Notes: generated from the sequence alone by a model not told the origin. Counted from the stretch's first letter, positions 47,629-56,477 are shown. The stretch: DNA of 64,000 bases from Cobetia sp. L2A1 (GCF_009796845.1 NZ_CP047025.1:744001-808000); one strand, 5' to 3'. Made by a program: numbers and translations.

Positions 47629-48132
47629 TTACAGATCGAGCTCGGCACGTAGCAGCTTGAAGAGCTTTTTAGAGCTAGTAGGCTCCTTGCCTGCATCACG
47701 CTCGGCACGTGCATTGCGGATCAGCTGACGCAGTGCCTGACGGTCTACGTGAGGATAATCCTCGACGAAGATCACGAAGGCCTCGTCATCGTCGAGCAGA
47801 CGGTCACGCCAGCGATCAAGACGCTGGAAGGATGCATCACGACGCACATTTTGCTGCTCCATGGCCTGGAAGACGGCACGAACGGCATCGAGATCTTCCT
47901 TGCGCATCAGCTTGCCGACGTACTGCATGTGACGACGCAGTCCTTCGTGACTACGAATACGGTGAGATTCGTCGATGGCGGCCAGCATGTCATCAGAGAG
48001 CGGGAACTTGTCGCGCTGACCGGCCGGCAGTTCAATGATCTGCTTGCCCAGTGCCTGCAGTTCGATCATTTCACGCTTCAACTGGGATTTGCTGGGACGC
48101 TCGGCGAGCTCCACAGGTCTTTCTTTACGCAT
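47629..48132 (-). CDS. darP: Ribosome-associated protein DarP (YjgA)
   Basis: This 167-residue highly charged protein of the DUF615 family associates with late 50S precursors and helps their assembly. It begins MRKERPVELAERPSKSQLKREM and contains the family motifs LQALGKQIIELP and RIRSHEGLRRHMQYVGKLMR. The ATG at 48132 has GGA upstream; codons out to 48174 are not conserved. It is divergent from pmbA (76-base gap) and convergent with tldD, as in Pseudomonas. Confidence 0.93.
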   Translation of the reverse strand: MRKERPVELAERPSKSQLKREMIELQALGKQIIELPAGQRDKFPLSDDMLAAIDESHRIRSHEGLRRHMQYVGKLMRKEDLDAVRAVFQAMEQQNVRRDASFQRLDRWRDRLLDDDEAFVIFVEDYPHVDRQALRQLIRNARAERDAGKEPTSSKKLFKLLRAELDL

Positions 48133-48208
48133 GCCAATTCCAACGAGTCGGGGAAATTTGCGGCAGTATAGCACTGCCAGCGCTCCGTCTCCTCAGAAGG
48201 AGAACATC

Positions 48209-49588
48209 ATGAGCCAGGCCTTTGATGCCGTTGCTCAGCAACAACTGCTCGAGCGTCGTGTCAGCGAAGCTCTTGAGCTGGCCCGTACACTGGGTGCCGA
48301 CGCCTGTGAGGTCGGCGCTAGCGTCGATCAAGGCGTGAGTATTTCTGTACGTGATGGTGAGGTAGAAACCGTTGAACTCTCACGCGATCAAGGTATTGGC
48401 GTGACGGTATATCTCGGTAATCGCAAGGGCAGTGCCACTTCTTCGGATGCGGGGAGTGAGTCGATCAGTGCTGCCGTCGAAAAAGCGCTCTCCATTGCGC
48501 ATTACACCGGTGAAGACAGCTTTGCTGGTTTGGCTCCCGCTGAGCTGATGGCGACTGACTTCCCTGACCTGGATGCGCATCATCCCTGGGCGATCAGCGT
48601 CGATGAAGCGACGGATCTGGCATTGGCCTGTGAGCGTGCCGGTTTGGCCGTCGCGGGTATCGCACAGTCAGAAGGTGCCAGCTTCTCCAGTGGTGAAGGC
48701 GTGCAGGTGTATGGCAACAGCCATGGTTTTCTCGCCAGTCAGTGCGGTAGCCGTCACTCGATGTCCTGCATGTTGATTGCCAAGGATGATCAAGGTATGC
48801 AACGTGACTATGACTACACCAGCGTGCGTAATCCGGTCGATCTGCGTTCACCGGAAGAGGTGGGGCGTGAAGCGGCGCGACGTACACTTGCGCGCATGAA
48901 TGCTCGCAAGGTAACGACGGGTCGTATGCCGGTACTGTTTGATCCGCAGATGTCTGCGGGGCTGATAGGGCACTACCTATCAGCTATTGCCGGTGGCTCT
49001 CTGTATCGTGAGTCCAGCTTCCTATGCGATAGCCTTGAGCAGCCGCTCTTCCCCGACTGGCTCACCATCTGTGAGAAACCGCGTGAAGTAGGCGGTATGT
49101 CTAGCGCCGCCTTTGACAATGATGGTGTGGCGACACGTGACAACGTCTACTTTGCCGATGGGAAGGTGAAAGGCTATATGCTCAGTGCTTACAGCGCCCG
49201 CCGTTTGGGCATGGAGACCACGGGTAATGCTGGTGGCGCACGCAATATTCGCCTCAAGGCACCGCTGACCTCGCTGGAAGCGATGCTGGCCAAGATGGGG
49301 ACTGGTGTACTGGTCACCGAGTTGATGGGGCAGGGCGTCAATGGCGTGACCGGCGACTACTCGCGTGGTGCGTCGGGTTTCTGGGTCGAGAATGGCCAGA
49401 TCCAGCATGCTGTCGAGGAGTTCACCATTGCCGGCAATCTACGCGATATGGCAGCGAATCTGATCGCGATCGGTGATGATGTTGATACGCGAGGCAGTAT
49501 TCATTGCGGTAGTTGGCTGATTGGCGACATGACAGTGGCAGGTATGTCGCAAGCAGAAGGTGAAGCAGGCGAACTTGAAGAAGAGTAA
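48209..49588 (+). CDS. pmbA: Metalloprotease subunit PmbA (TldE)
   Basis: This 459-residue protein pairs with TldD. Unlike TldD it lacks the HExxxH metal site, consistent with the non-catalytic role of TldE. Typical sequences are DQGVSISVRDGEVETVE, VYGNSHGF and the C-terminal GDYSRGASGFWVENGQIQHAVEEFTIAGNL. AGAAGGAGA precedes the ATG at 48209. An intrinsic terminator follows. Confidence 0.96.
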   Translation: MSQAFDAVAQQQLLERRVSEALELARTLGADACEVGASVDQGVSISVRDGEVETVELSRDQGIGVTVYLGNRKGSATSSDAGSESISAAVEKALSIAHYTGEDSFAGLAPAELMATDFPDLDAHHPWAISVDEATDLALACERAGLAVAGIAQSEGASFSSGEGVQVYGNSHGFLASQCGSRHSMSCMLIAKDDQGMQRDYDYTSVRNPVDLRSPEEVGREAARRTLARMNARKVTTGRMPVLFDPQMSAGLIGHYLSAIAGGSLYRESSFLCDSLEQPLFPDWLTICEKPREVGGMSSAAFDNDGVATRDNVYFADGKVKGYMLSAYSARRLGMETTGNAGGARNIRLKAPLTSLEAMLAKMGTGVLVTELMGQGVNGVTGDYSRGASGFWVENGQIQHAVEEFTIAGNLRDMAANLIAIGDDVDTRGSIHCGSWLIGDMTVAGMSQAEGEAGELEEE

Positions 49589-49643
49589 AGATTAAGGCAC
49601 CAAGCAGCATCTGAGCGGTAAGCTAGGTGTGTTCGAGTCGTTC

Positions 49644-49677
49644 AAAAAAGGCCGCCCCGATGAGGGGGCGGCCTTTT
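49644..49677. terminator. Intrinsic terminator after pmbA, shared with mgtE
   Basis: AAAAGGCCGCCCC pairs with GGGGCGGCCTTTT (one extra G in the loop side) and has T runs in both directions. It lies between the convergent pmbA and mgtE stops. Confidence 0.9.
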
Positions 49678-49757
49678 GTCTTTCTGTCTGGCAGTGGCGT
49701 ATTTGATGCACGATGCTGGCGCTACAGGTGGGCTCGTTACGGTTAGAGCTCGTCTCT

Positions 49758-51113
49758 TTATAGATAGAGCCAGGTCGCGAGGCCCAGAAACGCCATGAAG
49801 CCGATCACATCGGTCACGGTCGTCAGGATGACGCTACCGGAAAGGGCGGGGTCAATACTGAGCTTCTTGAGCAAGACAGGCAGCAGCGTCCCCGTCACGG
49901 CAGCGATGACAAGATTGATCATGATCGCGACACCGATGATGGCTCCCAGCTTGATATCACCGAACCAGACAATGGCAATGCCGGCGACCACCACAGCCCA
50001 CAGCATGCCGTTCAGTACTGCGACGATGATCTCGCGCTTGAGCAGCCAGCGGACGTTGCCGCTTTTCACGTGGCCCAGCGCGATACCACGGATCAGCACT
50101 GTCAAGGCCTGAGAGCCCGCAATACCGCCCATACTGGCGACGATGGGCATCAGTACGGCCAGCGCAGTGATCTTTTGAATGGTGCCTTCAAACATGCCGA
50201 TGACGGCTGAGGCCATGAAGGCGGTCAACAGATTGATGCCTAGCCAGATGGCACGGCGCCAGGACGTGCGCAGCACGGGCGAAAAGGTATCTTCATCCTC
50301 ATCCATCCCCGCCATTGACATCACCTGATGCTCGGCATCACCGCGAATGACGTCGACCACGTCATCGATGGTGATACGGCCAAGCAGATTGCCATCGCCA
50401 CCGACCACAGGTGCTGAGATCAAATCGTGCTTCTCGAACAGCGAGGCGACTTCGGTGTCTGGCATCAGGGCAGAAATTACCACGCTGTCAGTATCCATCA
50501 CCTCACGCACCGTGACACTGGGGGCCGACACCAGCAAGCGATTGATCGGCAGGGTGCCGATGAACTCATCGCGCCGTGAAACGACGAGCAGTGTATCGGT
50601 GGAGTCAGGCAGACGTTCGTGGCGGCGAATATAACGCAGCACCACGTCGAGGGTGATGTCCGGGCGGATAGTGATGGTATCCGTATTCATCAACCCGCCG
50701 GCGGTGTCCTCGGGGAAGGACAGTACCGTCTCGACGCGTTGGCGCTCTTGCGCCTCCATCGAGTCGAGGACTTCGAGAATTACAGCATTTGGCAGGCGCT
50801 GGAGAATGTCAGCGACATCATCCGGTTCCAGATTCTCGGTCGCTGCCAGAACATCCACTGCGTCCATGTCGCGCAGGAAGTCGGTCTGGATGTCTTCGCC
50901 AAGATACTGGAGAACATCACCCTGTAGTTCAGCGTCGACCAGCTCCCAGAGCAGGTTACGCTCCTTGGGCGGTGACGACTCGAGAAGGTGAGCAACGTCT
51001 ACGGGTGCCAGACCACGATTGAGCATTCGCCTGGCCTGATCCAGCTCGCCGCTTTCCAGCGCCTGTGACAGACGATCGAGTCTTGGCTTGAGTTTGTGTG
51101 ACGTCTTGCTCAT
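49758..51113 (-). CDS. mgtE: Magnesium transporter MgtE
   Basis: This 451-residue Mg2+-gated channel has a cytosolic N domain (residues about 1-130, ending RLPNAVILEVLDSME), two CBS domains (about 135-255) and five membrane spans at the C-terminus. The segment MPIVASMGGIAGSQALTVLIRGIALG is the pore-lining family hallmark, and PALSGSVILTTVTDVIGF holds the selectivity Asp. The N and CBS domains sense cytosolic Mg2+ and close the pore. I looked for an M-box or other leader riboswitch in the 283 bases upstream and saw none. Confidence 0.95.
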   Translation of the reverse strand: MSKTSHKLKPRLDRLSQALESGELDQARRMLNRGLAPVDVAHLLESSPPKERNLLWELVDAELQGDVLQYLGEDIQTDFLRDMDAVDVLAATENLEPDDVADILQRLPNAVILEVLDSMEAQERQRVETVLSFPEDTAGGLMNTDTITIRPDITLDVVLRYIRRHERLPDSTDTLLVVSRRDEFIGTLPINRLLVSAPSVTVREVMDTDSVVISALMPDTEVASLFEKHDLISAPVVGGDGNLLGRITIDDVVDVIRGDAEHQVMSMAGMDEDEDTFSPVLRTSWRRAIWLGINLLTAFMASAVIGMFEGTIQKITALAVLMPIVASMGGIAGSQALTVLIRGIALGHVKSGNVRWLLKREIIVAVLNGMLWAVVVAGIAIVWFGDIKLGAIIGVAIMINLVIAAVTGTLLPVLLKKLSIDPALSGSVILTTVTDVIGFMAFLGLATWLYL

Positions 51114-51150
51114 CCGTCGGCTTCCCCTGTCGACATTAAGGACAGCACTG

Positions 51151-51159
51151 ATTCTACCA
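51151..51159 (-). promoter_or_regulatory. Candidate extended -10 promoter for mgtE
   Basis: On the minus strand the sequence TGGTAGAAT matches the extended -10 motif TG-N-TATAAT with one change. It would give a short leader of about 30 bases before the mgtE ATG. No good -35 is seen, as is usual for extended -10 promoters. Confidence 0.4.
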
Positions 51160-51396
51160 TTGGCGTAGGGGGGCGCGTCGATAAAAGAAAACAGTGTTCT
51201 TTATCAAAAGGACGAGAGTGTGCCACGACCAGGGAATTAGTGCCTGATCACGCATGGCTCAGCAGGAAAACGATAAGCAAGCGCGAGGGAGGGAAGTCAG
51301 CAGAGTTCGCCAGGAGGCAGCGACGCCTGGGCGGTGCAAGTAGTGTGAGGTGTGAATGAGAACAACTGAGAGAGAGGAGTGCTTGAAGGCTGGTGC

Positions 51397-51666
51397 TTAT
51401 TCGTCTTCCTCGAAGCGAGCATCGAATAGTGCTGTGATGGCAAGCATGGCCTCATCAGCATGTTCGCCTTCAACGTCGATTGTCAGTGGTGTGCCGCAAG
51501 GGGCTGCCAGCATCAGCAATGCCATGACATTGGTCGCATTGGCGCGGCGTTCACCGTGACTGACCATGACTGTTGCCGTGAAGGGAGCACAGCAGTTAAC
51601 CAGCTTGGTTGCGGCCCGTGCATGCAGGCCGCGTTTGTTGGTCAGGATGAGTTCACGACTGTGCAT
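51397..51666 (-). CDS. ptsO: Phosphocarrier protein NPr (nitrogen PTS)
   Basis: This 89-residue HPr-like protein passes phosphate from EI-Ntr (PtsP) to EIIA-Ntr. The active-site His15 is in NKRGLHARAATKLV, and the second motif ANATNVMALLMLAAPCGTPL replaces the HPr Ser46 region. It begins MHSRELILTN and ends in an acidic DARFEEDE. Its start overlaps the end of rapZ by 14 bases, so the two are translationally linked. The order rpoN-hpf-ptsN-rapZ-npr is the classical rpoN block. Confidence 0.93.
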   Translation of the reverse strand: MHSRELILTNKRGLHARAATKLVNCCAPFTATVMVSHGERRANATNVMALLMLAAPCGTPLTIDVEGEHADEAMLAITALFDARFEEDE

Positions 51667-52567
51667 CGCAATCTCCTCGCGCATCATCTGCCCCATTGAG
51701 AGCAGTATGAATCCCCAGCTCGCGATGGCGTAAGCGGACTTCCGGCAGTAGTGCAGCAAAGTGGGCAGCAAGCTTCTCGCACAGATAGACGCTGCGATGC
51801 TGGCCGCCAGTGCAACCGACAGAGACGGTCAGGTAGCTGCGATTGCTGGCCTGATACTCTGGTAGCCAGCGCTCCAGCCAGCCAGCGATGTCATCGTGCA
51901 TGGCCTGTACGACGGGATAGTCTTCGAGAAACTTCACAACGCTTGTGTCACGGCCGGTATCGGCGCGCAGTGCGATATCCCAATAAGGGTTGGGCAGGCA
52001 GCGTGCGTCGAACACCATGTCGGCATCTGTCGGGACGCCATGCTTGAAGCCAAAAGACTCGAACGTAAGTGTCAGATGGCGCGAGCTATGCTGGGCTACC
52101 TGCTCAGTGATGCGTGAGCGCAAGTCATGCACACTCAAATTGGTTGAGTCGATGATCAGATCAGACTTCTCGCGGATGGGCGCCAGCGTCTGCTGCTCGA
52201 TCTCGATGGCTTCCGCCAGAGTGCGGTCATTGTCGCGCGTGAGCGGATGACGGCGGCGAGTCGCGGAGTAGCGCTCCAGTAATACGCGGGAATCGGTCGT
52301 GATATAGACGACCTGCACGTCCATGCCGCTCTGACGTACTTCATCAAGCAGTTCCGGGAAGCGTGTCAGGGCATCAGGAAGATTGCGTGCATCGATAGAC
52401 ACTGCGATGCGACGTCGGGTAGGACTATCTTTCTCTAGCTGTTCGACAAGCGGTGCCAGCAGCATGCCGGGAAGGTTATCAATGGCGTAGTAGCCAATGT
52501 CTTCCAAGGCCTGAAGGGCGATCGATTTACCGGAGCCAGAGCGGCCACTAATGATCACGATCTTCAT
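51653..52567 (-). CDS. rapZ: RNase adapter / nucleotide-binding protein RapZ
   Basis: This 304-residue protein has an N-terminal Walker A motif (GRSGSGKSIALQALED, residues 8-23) and a C-terminal RNA-binding domain containing VSVGCTGGQHRSVYLCEKLA. In enteric bacteria RapZ guides RNase E to the GlmZ sRNA in control of amino-sugar synthesis; I do not see a GlmZ-like gene here, so the target is unknown. It lies 112 bases after ptsN, with an intrinsic terminator in the gap. Confidence 0.94.
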   Translation of the reverse strand: MKIVIISGRSGSGKSIALQALEDIGYYAIDNLPGMLLAPLVEQLEKDSPTRRRIAVSIDARNLPDALTRFPELLDEVRQSGMDVQVVYITTDSRVLLERYSATRRRHPLTRDNDRTLAEAIEIEQQTLAPIREKSDLIIDSTNLSVHDLRSRITEQVAQHSSRHLTLTFESFGFKHGVPTDADMVFDARCLPNPYWDIALRADTGRDTSVVKFLEDYPVVQAMHDDIAGWLERWLPEYQASNRSYLTVSVGCTGGQHRSVYLCEKLAAHFAALLPEVRLRHRELGIHTALNGADDARGDCDAQS

Positions 52568-52648
52568 GAGTGCTCTCCAAAGGCGAGGTCAGCGTAGAGT
52601 GAGTGCGAATGGCGCCTGAGAGGGCAGCCTGAATAGTGGCTGTCAGTG

Positions 52649-52671
52649 CAAAAACCCGGACGATGTCCGGG
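52649..52671 (-). terminator. Intrinsic terminator between ptsN and rapZ
   Basis: On the minus strand CCCGGAC pairs with GTCCGGG around a 3-base loop and is followed by five T. It lies 9 bases after the ptsN stop and would reduce expression of rapZ-npr relative to hpf-ptsN unless a promoter lies in the remaining gap. Confidence 0.8.
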
Positions 52672-52679
52672 CTCGATGA

Positions 52680-53150
52680 TCAACGCGTCGGAAGATCGGC
52701 GATTGCTGATGTCAGTACATCGTAGAGCGCATGCTGGCTATCGGCCTGACGTAATGCTGATCGGTTGGTGGGTGAGTTCAGCAATTCAGCCACCTGCCCG
52801 AGCAAGGTGAGATGAGTGTCATCTGCCTCTTCGGGTACCAACAGTACAAACAGCAAGTCGATGGGCTCTCCATCGATGGCATCGAAGTCGATGGGGTCAC
52901 CAAGCTTCAGAAATGCTGCGATGGGCGTCTTGCAGTGCGGACTACGTGCATGTGGAACAGCCACGCCGTGGCCGATACCGGTCGACCCCAGTCGTTCACG
53001 GCCAATCAGGCGCGAGAAGACTTCCTGGCTATCCAGGCTGGGAATGTTCTGGGCAATGAAGGTGCTGAAAAATTCCAGTACCCGCTTTTTGCTCCCCCCG
53101 GGGACGCCGTAAAGCGTGCGCTCGGGGGGAAGGATCTGATCAAGTGTCAT
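52680..53150 (-). CDS. ptsN: Nitrogen-PTS EIIA component PtsN
   Basis: This 156-residue EIIA-Ntr receives phosphate from NPr and regulates potassium transport and nitrogen/carbon balance in studied species. The active-site His67 lies in GIGHGVAVPHARSPH. The C-terminal helix-strand layout (DLLFVLLVPEEADDTHLTLLGQVAELL) is typical. It starts 9 bases after hpf stops, so the two form one operon. It is slightly shorter at the N-terminus than the E. coli protein. Confidence 0.95.
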   Translation of the reverse strand: MTLDQILPPERTLYGVPGGSKKRVLEFFSTFIAQNIPSLDSQEVFSRLIGRERLGSTGIGHGVAVPHARSPHCKTPIAAFLKLGDPIDFDAIDGEPIDLLFVLLVPEEADDTHLTLLGQVAELLNSPTNRSALRQADSQHALYDVLTSAIADLPTR

Positions 53151-53159
53151 GGCAGAAGG

Positions 53160-53468
53160 TCAACGTGTCCCGGTGCCCTGAGAGCGAGCCTGGGACTTTT
53201 CCTTGTGTTTGACCAGCTGGCGATCCAGCTTGTCGGCGAGCGCGTCTATGGCAGCGTACATGTTGGGGTCTTCTGCCAGGGCATGGAGGTCTGCGCCTGC
53301 AGCATGCAGCGTACAGGCTGCCTGCTGGCGCTCCTTCTCGATCGACAGAGTCACCTGAACATTGGTGATATTGTCGTAATGCCGTTCGAGGCGAGCGAGC
53401 TTCTCGTTGATGTAATCGCGGAGAGGATCGGTAAGTTCCACATGATGCCCGGTGATATTCACTTGCAT
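53160..53468 (-). CDS. hpf: Ribosome hibernation promoting factor (short HPF/YfiA family)
   Basis: This 102-residue protein binds the decoding centre of the 30S subunit and helps form inactive 100S ribosomes in stationary phase. It has MQVNITGHHVELTDPLRDYINEKLARLERH, VTLSIEKERQQAACTLHAAGADLHA and a basic C-terminus. ATG at 53468 is preferred over GTG at 53474 because GGAG is then 7 bases away rather than 1. As in other proteobacteria it lies downstream of rpoN, but here the gap is about 600 bases. Confidence 0.94.
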   Translation of the reverse strand: MQVNITGHHVELTDPLRDYINEKLARLERHYDNITNVQVTLSIEKERQQAACTLHAAGADLHALAEDPNMYAAIDALADKLDRQLVKHKEKSQARSQGTGTR

Positions 53469-53502
53469 GGACACGCTCCTTTATCCAACGGGTTACCTTT
53501 CA

Positions 53503-53530
53503 ATTGTAACCCTTTTTGACTGCGAGCAAA
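53503..53530 (-). promoter_or_regulatory. Candidate promoter of hpf-ptsN
   Basis: On the minus strand TACAAT (5 of 6) is preceded by TTTGCT/GTTTGC sequences at 16-17 bases. The leader to the hpf ATG would be about 30 bases. This implies hpf-ptsN can be expressed independently of rpoN. Confidence 0.5.
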
Positions 53531-53959
53531 CCCTGATAAGACGCTCTGCTACATGGTTTGCGCATCCGCCACTGCCAGTAACAAAATTGGGCCGCGTCAG
53601 GTGCGCCGAGCGCCTACCCTGACAATGCCCAAGCTTTGAGCAAAGATCAACGCTGCGCTGCATCGTGGTGTAAGGCTTGTCTTCAACTCACTGAGGGATA
53701 ACGGAACATTCCATCAAAGAGGAGTGCGTTGGTTTGCGTTAGAAGCGCAGCAAGAAGCCGCCTGTTAGTCGCCAATCACAGCATATACGTCGATATTGGC
53801 GGTCTTCTGAAACTGACAACAAGTGCGCTTCGAGTGTGACAAGAGCACGATCGGACGTGAGAAGAGTTACACGAATGATCGACAATACTAATAAAAGTGA
53901 TTTGAAAAACAGGCGATTGGAAGCGCACGCCGGATTCTAGCGAAAATATCTTGGTAGAA

Positions 53960-53986
53960 AGCCGACGACTTTCACGCACGTCGGCT
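53960..53986 (-). other. Secondary hairpin downstream of rpoN
   Basis: AGCCGACG pairs with CGTCGGCT around an 11-base loop and, on the minus strand, runs into TTCT. It may be a back-up terminator 80 bases after the rpoN stop. Confidence 0.5.
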
Positions 53987-54019
53987 GGCCATCATGCGGA
54001 TATTGACGATAGGGGAGGC

Positions 54020-54062
54020 CATGACAGAGAGGCCGTAGTCGAAGGGCGGCCTCTCTGTCATG
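54020..54062 (-). terminator. Terminator-like hairpin immediately after rpoN
   Basis: A perfect 16-bp stem (CATGACAGAGAGGCCG with its complement) closes an 11-base loop, starting 3 bases after the rpoN stop codon. There is no clear T run, so termination may be partial, or the stem may protect the message end. Confidence 0.65.
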
Positions 54063-54065
54063 TAA

Positions 54066-55514
54066 TCAAGCGAGTCGCTTGCGCTCACTGGAAGACGGAA
54101 TGCCCATGGCTTCGCGATATTTGGCGACGGTGCGGCGCGCGACTTCAATGCCATCGCTGGCGAGTAGATCGACCAGCCGTGAATCCGACAGCGGTTTTCG
54201 CGCTGGTTCGTCTGCAATCAATTTGCGGATGCGCGCACGAATGGCCGTGCTGGAATGCGCATCACCATTGCCGTTACCACCGACCTGGCTCGAGAAGAAG
54301 AACTTGAGTTCGAAGACGCCGCGTGGTGTATGAATGTACTTTTGCGTCGTGACGCGAGAGATGGTGGATTCGTGCATCTCGACTACCTCGGCAATATTGG
54401 CGAGGATCAACGGCTTCATGCCTTCCTCGCCTTGCTCAAGAAAGTCGATCTGCCGCGTCATGATCTCACGCCCGACCTTGAGCAGCGTGTCATTGCGTGA
54501 CGAGAGACTTTTCATCAGCCAGCGCGCTTCCTGAAGATTATCCTTGAGAAAGGTGTTGTCTACTGACTTGTCTGCCCGTTTGATGAGCGCTGCATAGTCT
54601 GGCTGTATACGCAGCTTCGGGAGTGCCTCGGGATTGAGCTCCACTTGCCAGCCGCGCCGGGTATGGCGTACCAGCAAGTCGGGTATCACGTAGTCACTGG
54701 CGGGCTCCCCCCAGGCAGAAGCTGGCCGTGGGTCCAGTGCTCGTATCAGCCGGATGACGTGATCCAGCTCGTCATCATCCAGCCCCAGGCGGCGCTTGAG
54801 TAGCTTGCGATCATCGTTCCCTAGTGCTTCGAGAAACTGGCGTACCAGGCGGCGAGCTTGAGCAAGCAGTGTCAGGTCATCGGGCAGCAAGGCCAGTTGT
54901 AGCAGCAAGCATTCGCGTAGATCACGCGCAAAGACGCCGGTCGGATCGAACTGCTGCAGGCGGAGCAGGACCTGCTCAAGCTCCGATGCTTTGAGGCCAG
55001 ACAGCCCTTGTCCACGTAGACCATCGACGAGCTCATCAAGCGACAGGCTCAAGTAGCCTGCGCCGTCCACGGCATCTATCAGGCTTTCCGCCATCTGCCG
55101 TTCACGGTCGTCGAGGTCGGTCATTGCCAACTGCCAGCGTAGATGATCTTGCAGGCTTTCTACACTCGTGTTGCGCTCGAAATCCTGGCCGTCATCACTG
55201 CCGCTACTGCTTCCCGAGTTTGTCAGGCTGCCAGCATGATCCTGATAGAGGTCCGACCAGTCGCTATCGAGAGGATATTCTTCCGGGATATCACTACTTG
55301 TTTCAGCTGAAGAGATTTCGCTCGCATCCTGAATCTCGACGACTTCCAGCGCCTCATAGTCCTCGTCGAGTTCCAGCATGGGATTGGACTCGAGCGCCTG
55401 TTGGATTTCCTGACGCAGGTCGAGCGTCGACAACTGTAGCAGCTGAATGGCCTGCTGCAGTTGTGGCGTCATGGTCAGTGAAGTGCCAAGGCGGAGTTGC
55501 AGGGTGGGTTTCAT
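54066..55514 (-). CDS. rpoN: RNA polymerase sigma-54 factor
   Basis: This 482-residue sigma factor directs transcription from -24/-12 promoters with enhancer-binding proteins. Region I is Gln/Leu-rich (LGTSLTMTPQLQQAIQLLQLSTLDLRQEIQ), region II is acidic (about residues 55-110), and region III ends with the HTH and the RpoN box ARRTVAKYRE at residues 459-468, near the C-terminus. All regions are intact. It follows lptB with a 219-base gap that holds a long hairpin. Confidence 0.97.
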   Translation of the reverse strand: MKPTLQLRLGTSLTMTPQLQQAIQLLQLSTLDLRQEIQQALESNPMLELDEDYEALEVVEIQDASEISSAETSSDIPEEYPLDSDWSDLYQDHAGSLTNSGSSSGSDDGQDFERNTSVESLQDHLRWQLAMTDLDDRERQMAESLIDAVDGAGYLSLSLDELVDGLRGQGLSGLKASELEQVLLRLQQFDPTGVFARDLRECLLLQLALLPDDLTLLAQARRLVRQFLEALGNDDRKLLKRRLGLDDDELDHVIRLIRALDPRPASAWGEPASDYVIPDLLVRHTRRGWQVELNPEALPKLRIQPDYAALIKRADKSVDNTFLKDNLQEARWLMKSLSSRNDTLLKVGREIMTRQIDFLEQGEEGMKPLILANIAEVVEMHESTISRVTTQKYIHTPRGVFELKFFFSSQVGGNGNGDAHSSTAIRARIRKLIADEPARKPLSDSRLVDLLASDGIEVARRTVAKYREAMGIPSSSERKRLA

Positions 55515-55641
55515 GGGGCTATCGATTCACGGCAAAGGAACGTGCTTCTACGCTATACCGTGGGTCGGGGCACTGACAAGGGGCGAAAGAAATTATTCAA
55601 GCAACTTGCATGCCATGTTTCAACGAAGGTGGTATGGACGT

Positions 55642-55687
55642 CATGCTCAAGGCTGATGTTCATGATGATATATCAGCCCTGAGCATG
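55642..55687 (-). other. Long imperfect hairpin between lptB and rpoN
   Basis: CATGCTCA-A-GGCTGAT pairs with ATCAGCC-C-TGAGCATG: 15 pairs with one mismatch, around a 14-base loop. No T run follows. It may be a processing site or attenuator that sets rpoN levels relative to the lpt genes. Confidence 0.55.
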
Positions 55688-55733
55688 CACTGCGTGCGCG
55701 AAGGTGCGCTCGCCAGAGGGGTTTGCCAATGGA

Positions 55734-56474
55734 CTACAGCTTGAACTCATGCCCCAGATACACGTCACGCACCTGCTGATTGGCCAGAATGGTTTCAGCA
55801 TTGCCATGCGCAATGATCTGGCCGTCGCCAACGATATAGGCGGTATCGCAGATATCGAGCGTCTCACGGACGTTATGATCCGTGATCAGTACACCAATGC
55901 CGCGATCACGTAGCTGGCGTACGATGCTCTTTATCTCGCCTACCGAGATGGGATCAACGCCGGCAAAGGGTTCATCCAGCAGCACGAAATCCGGTTCCGT
56001 GGCCAGTGCCCTTGCGATTTCGACGCGACGGCGTTCGCCGCCAGACAAGCTCATGCCGCTACTGGCGCGAATGTGAGAAATGCTGAAATCGTTCAGCAGT
56101 TCTTCAAGGCGTGCCTTGCGCCCGTTGCGATCGAGATCCTTGCGTGTCTCTAGAATCGCCATGATGTTGTCGGCGACGGACAGCTTGCGGAAGATCGAGG
56201 CTTCCTGCGGGAGATAGCCGATGCCGGCGCGTGCGCGCAAATGCATGGCGGAGTCGGAAAGGTCATTGTCATCAATGGTGACGCTGCCCGCATCGGCGCG
56301 CACCAGGCCGACGATCATGTAGAACGAGGTCGTCTTGCCGGCCCCATTGGGCCCCAACAGACCCACGATATCGCCCTGACGAATCTCCAGCGAGATATCC
56401 TTGACCACCTTGCGGCCCTTGTAGGCCTTGGCAAGGTGGCGTGCGCTGAGTGTACGGAGAGGAGCGGCAGTCAT
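55734..56474 (-). CDS. lptB: LPS export ABC transporter ATPase LptB
   Basis: This 246-residue ATPase powers lipopolysaccharide extraction by LptFG and transport along the Lpt bridge. Walker A is [19 protein letters not shown], the signature [16 protein letters not shown] and Walker [17 protein letters not shown], with the switch His in [13 protein letters not shown]. Length and the C-terminal [12 protein letters not shown] are typical. It starts 3 bases after lptA ends. lptF and lptG are not in the window, as usual. Confidence 0.96.
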   Translation of the reverse strand: MTAAPLRTLSARHLAKAYKGRKVVKDISLEIRQGDIVGLLGPNGAGKTTSFYMIVGLVRADAGSVTIDDNDLSDSAMHLRARAGIGYLPQEASIFRKLSVADNIMAILETRKDLDRNGRKARLEELLNDFSISHIRASSGMSLSGGERRRVEIARALATEPDFVLLDEPFAGVDPISVGEIKSIVRQLRDRGIGVLITDHNVRETLDICDTAYIVGDGQIIAHGNAETILANQQVRDVYLGHEFKL

Positions 56475-56477
56475 GAC

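Larger units (their letters stand above)
53469..54065. other. 597-base gap between rpoN and hpf with hairpins and a promoter
   Basis: No protein-coding gene is convincing here. Two hairpins lie near the rpoN side (53960-53986 and 54020-54062), and a promoter-like element lies close to hpf. The middle (about 53650-53950) is relatively AT-rich and contains only a weak 67-codon minus-strand frame. A small RNA is possible but not demonstrated. Confidence 0.5.

Noticed and set aside
51114..51396. An M-box or other magnesium riboswitch upstream of mgtE
   Set aside because: I looked for paired regions with a terminator or anti-terminator switch and saw none; the leader from the likely promoter is only about 30 bases.
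53540..53590. A possible sigma-54 -24/-12 promoter upstream of hpf
   Set aside because: A TGGCAG...TGC pattern exists on the minus strand, but the GG and GC elements are one base too far apart and the -12 box is poor; a sigma-70-like element lies nearer to hpf.
53776..53979. A 67-codon minus-strand frame, Cys- and Ser-rich, in the rpoN-hpf gap
   Set aside because: No Shine-Dalgarno, no compositional sign of coding and overlap with a hairpin; kept only as part of the gap description.
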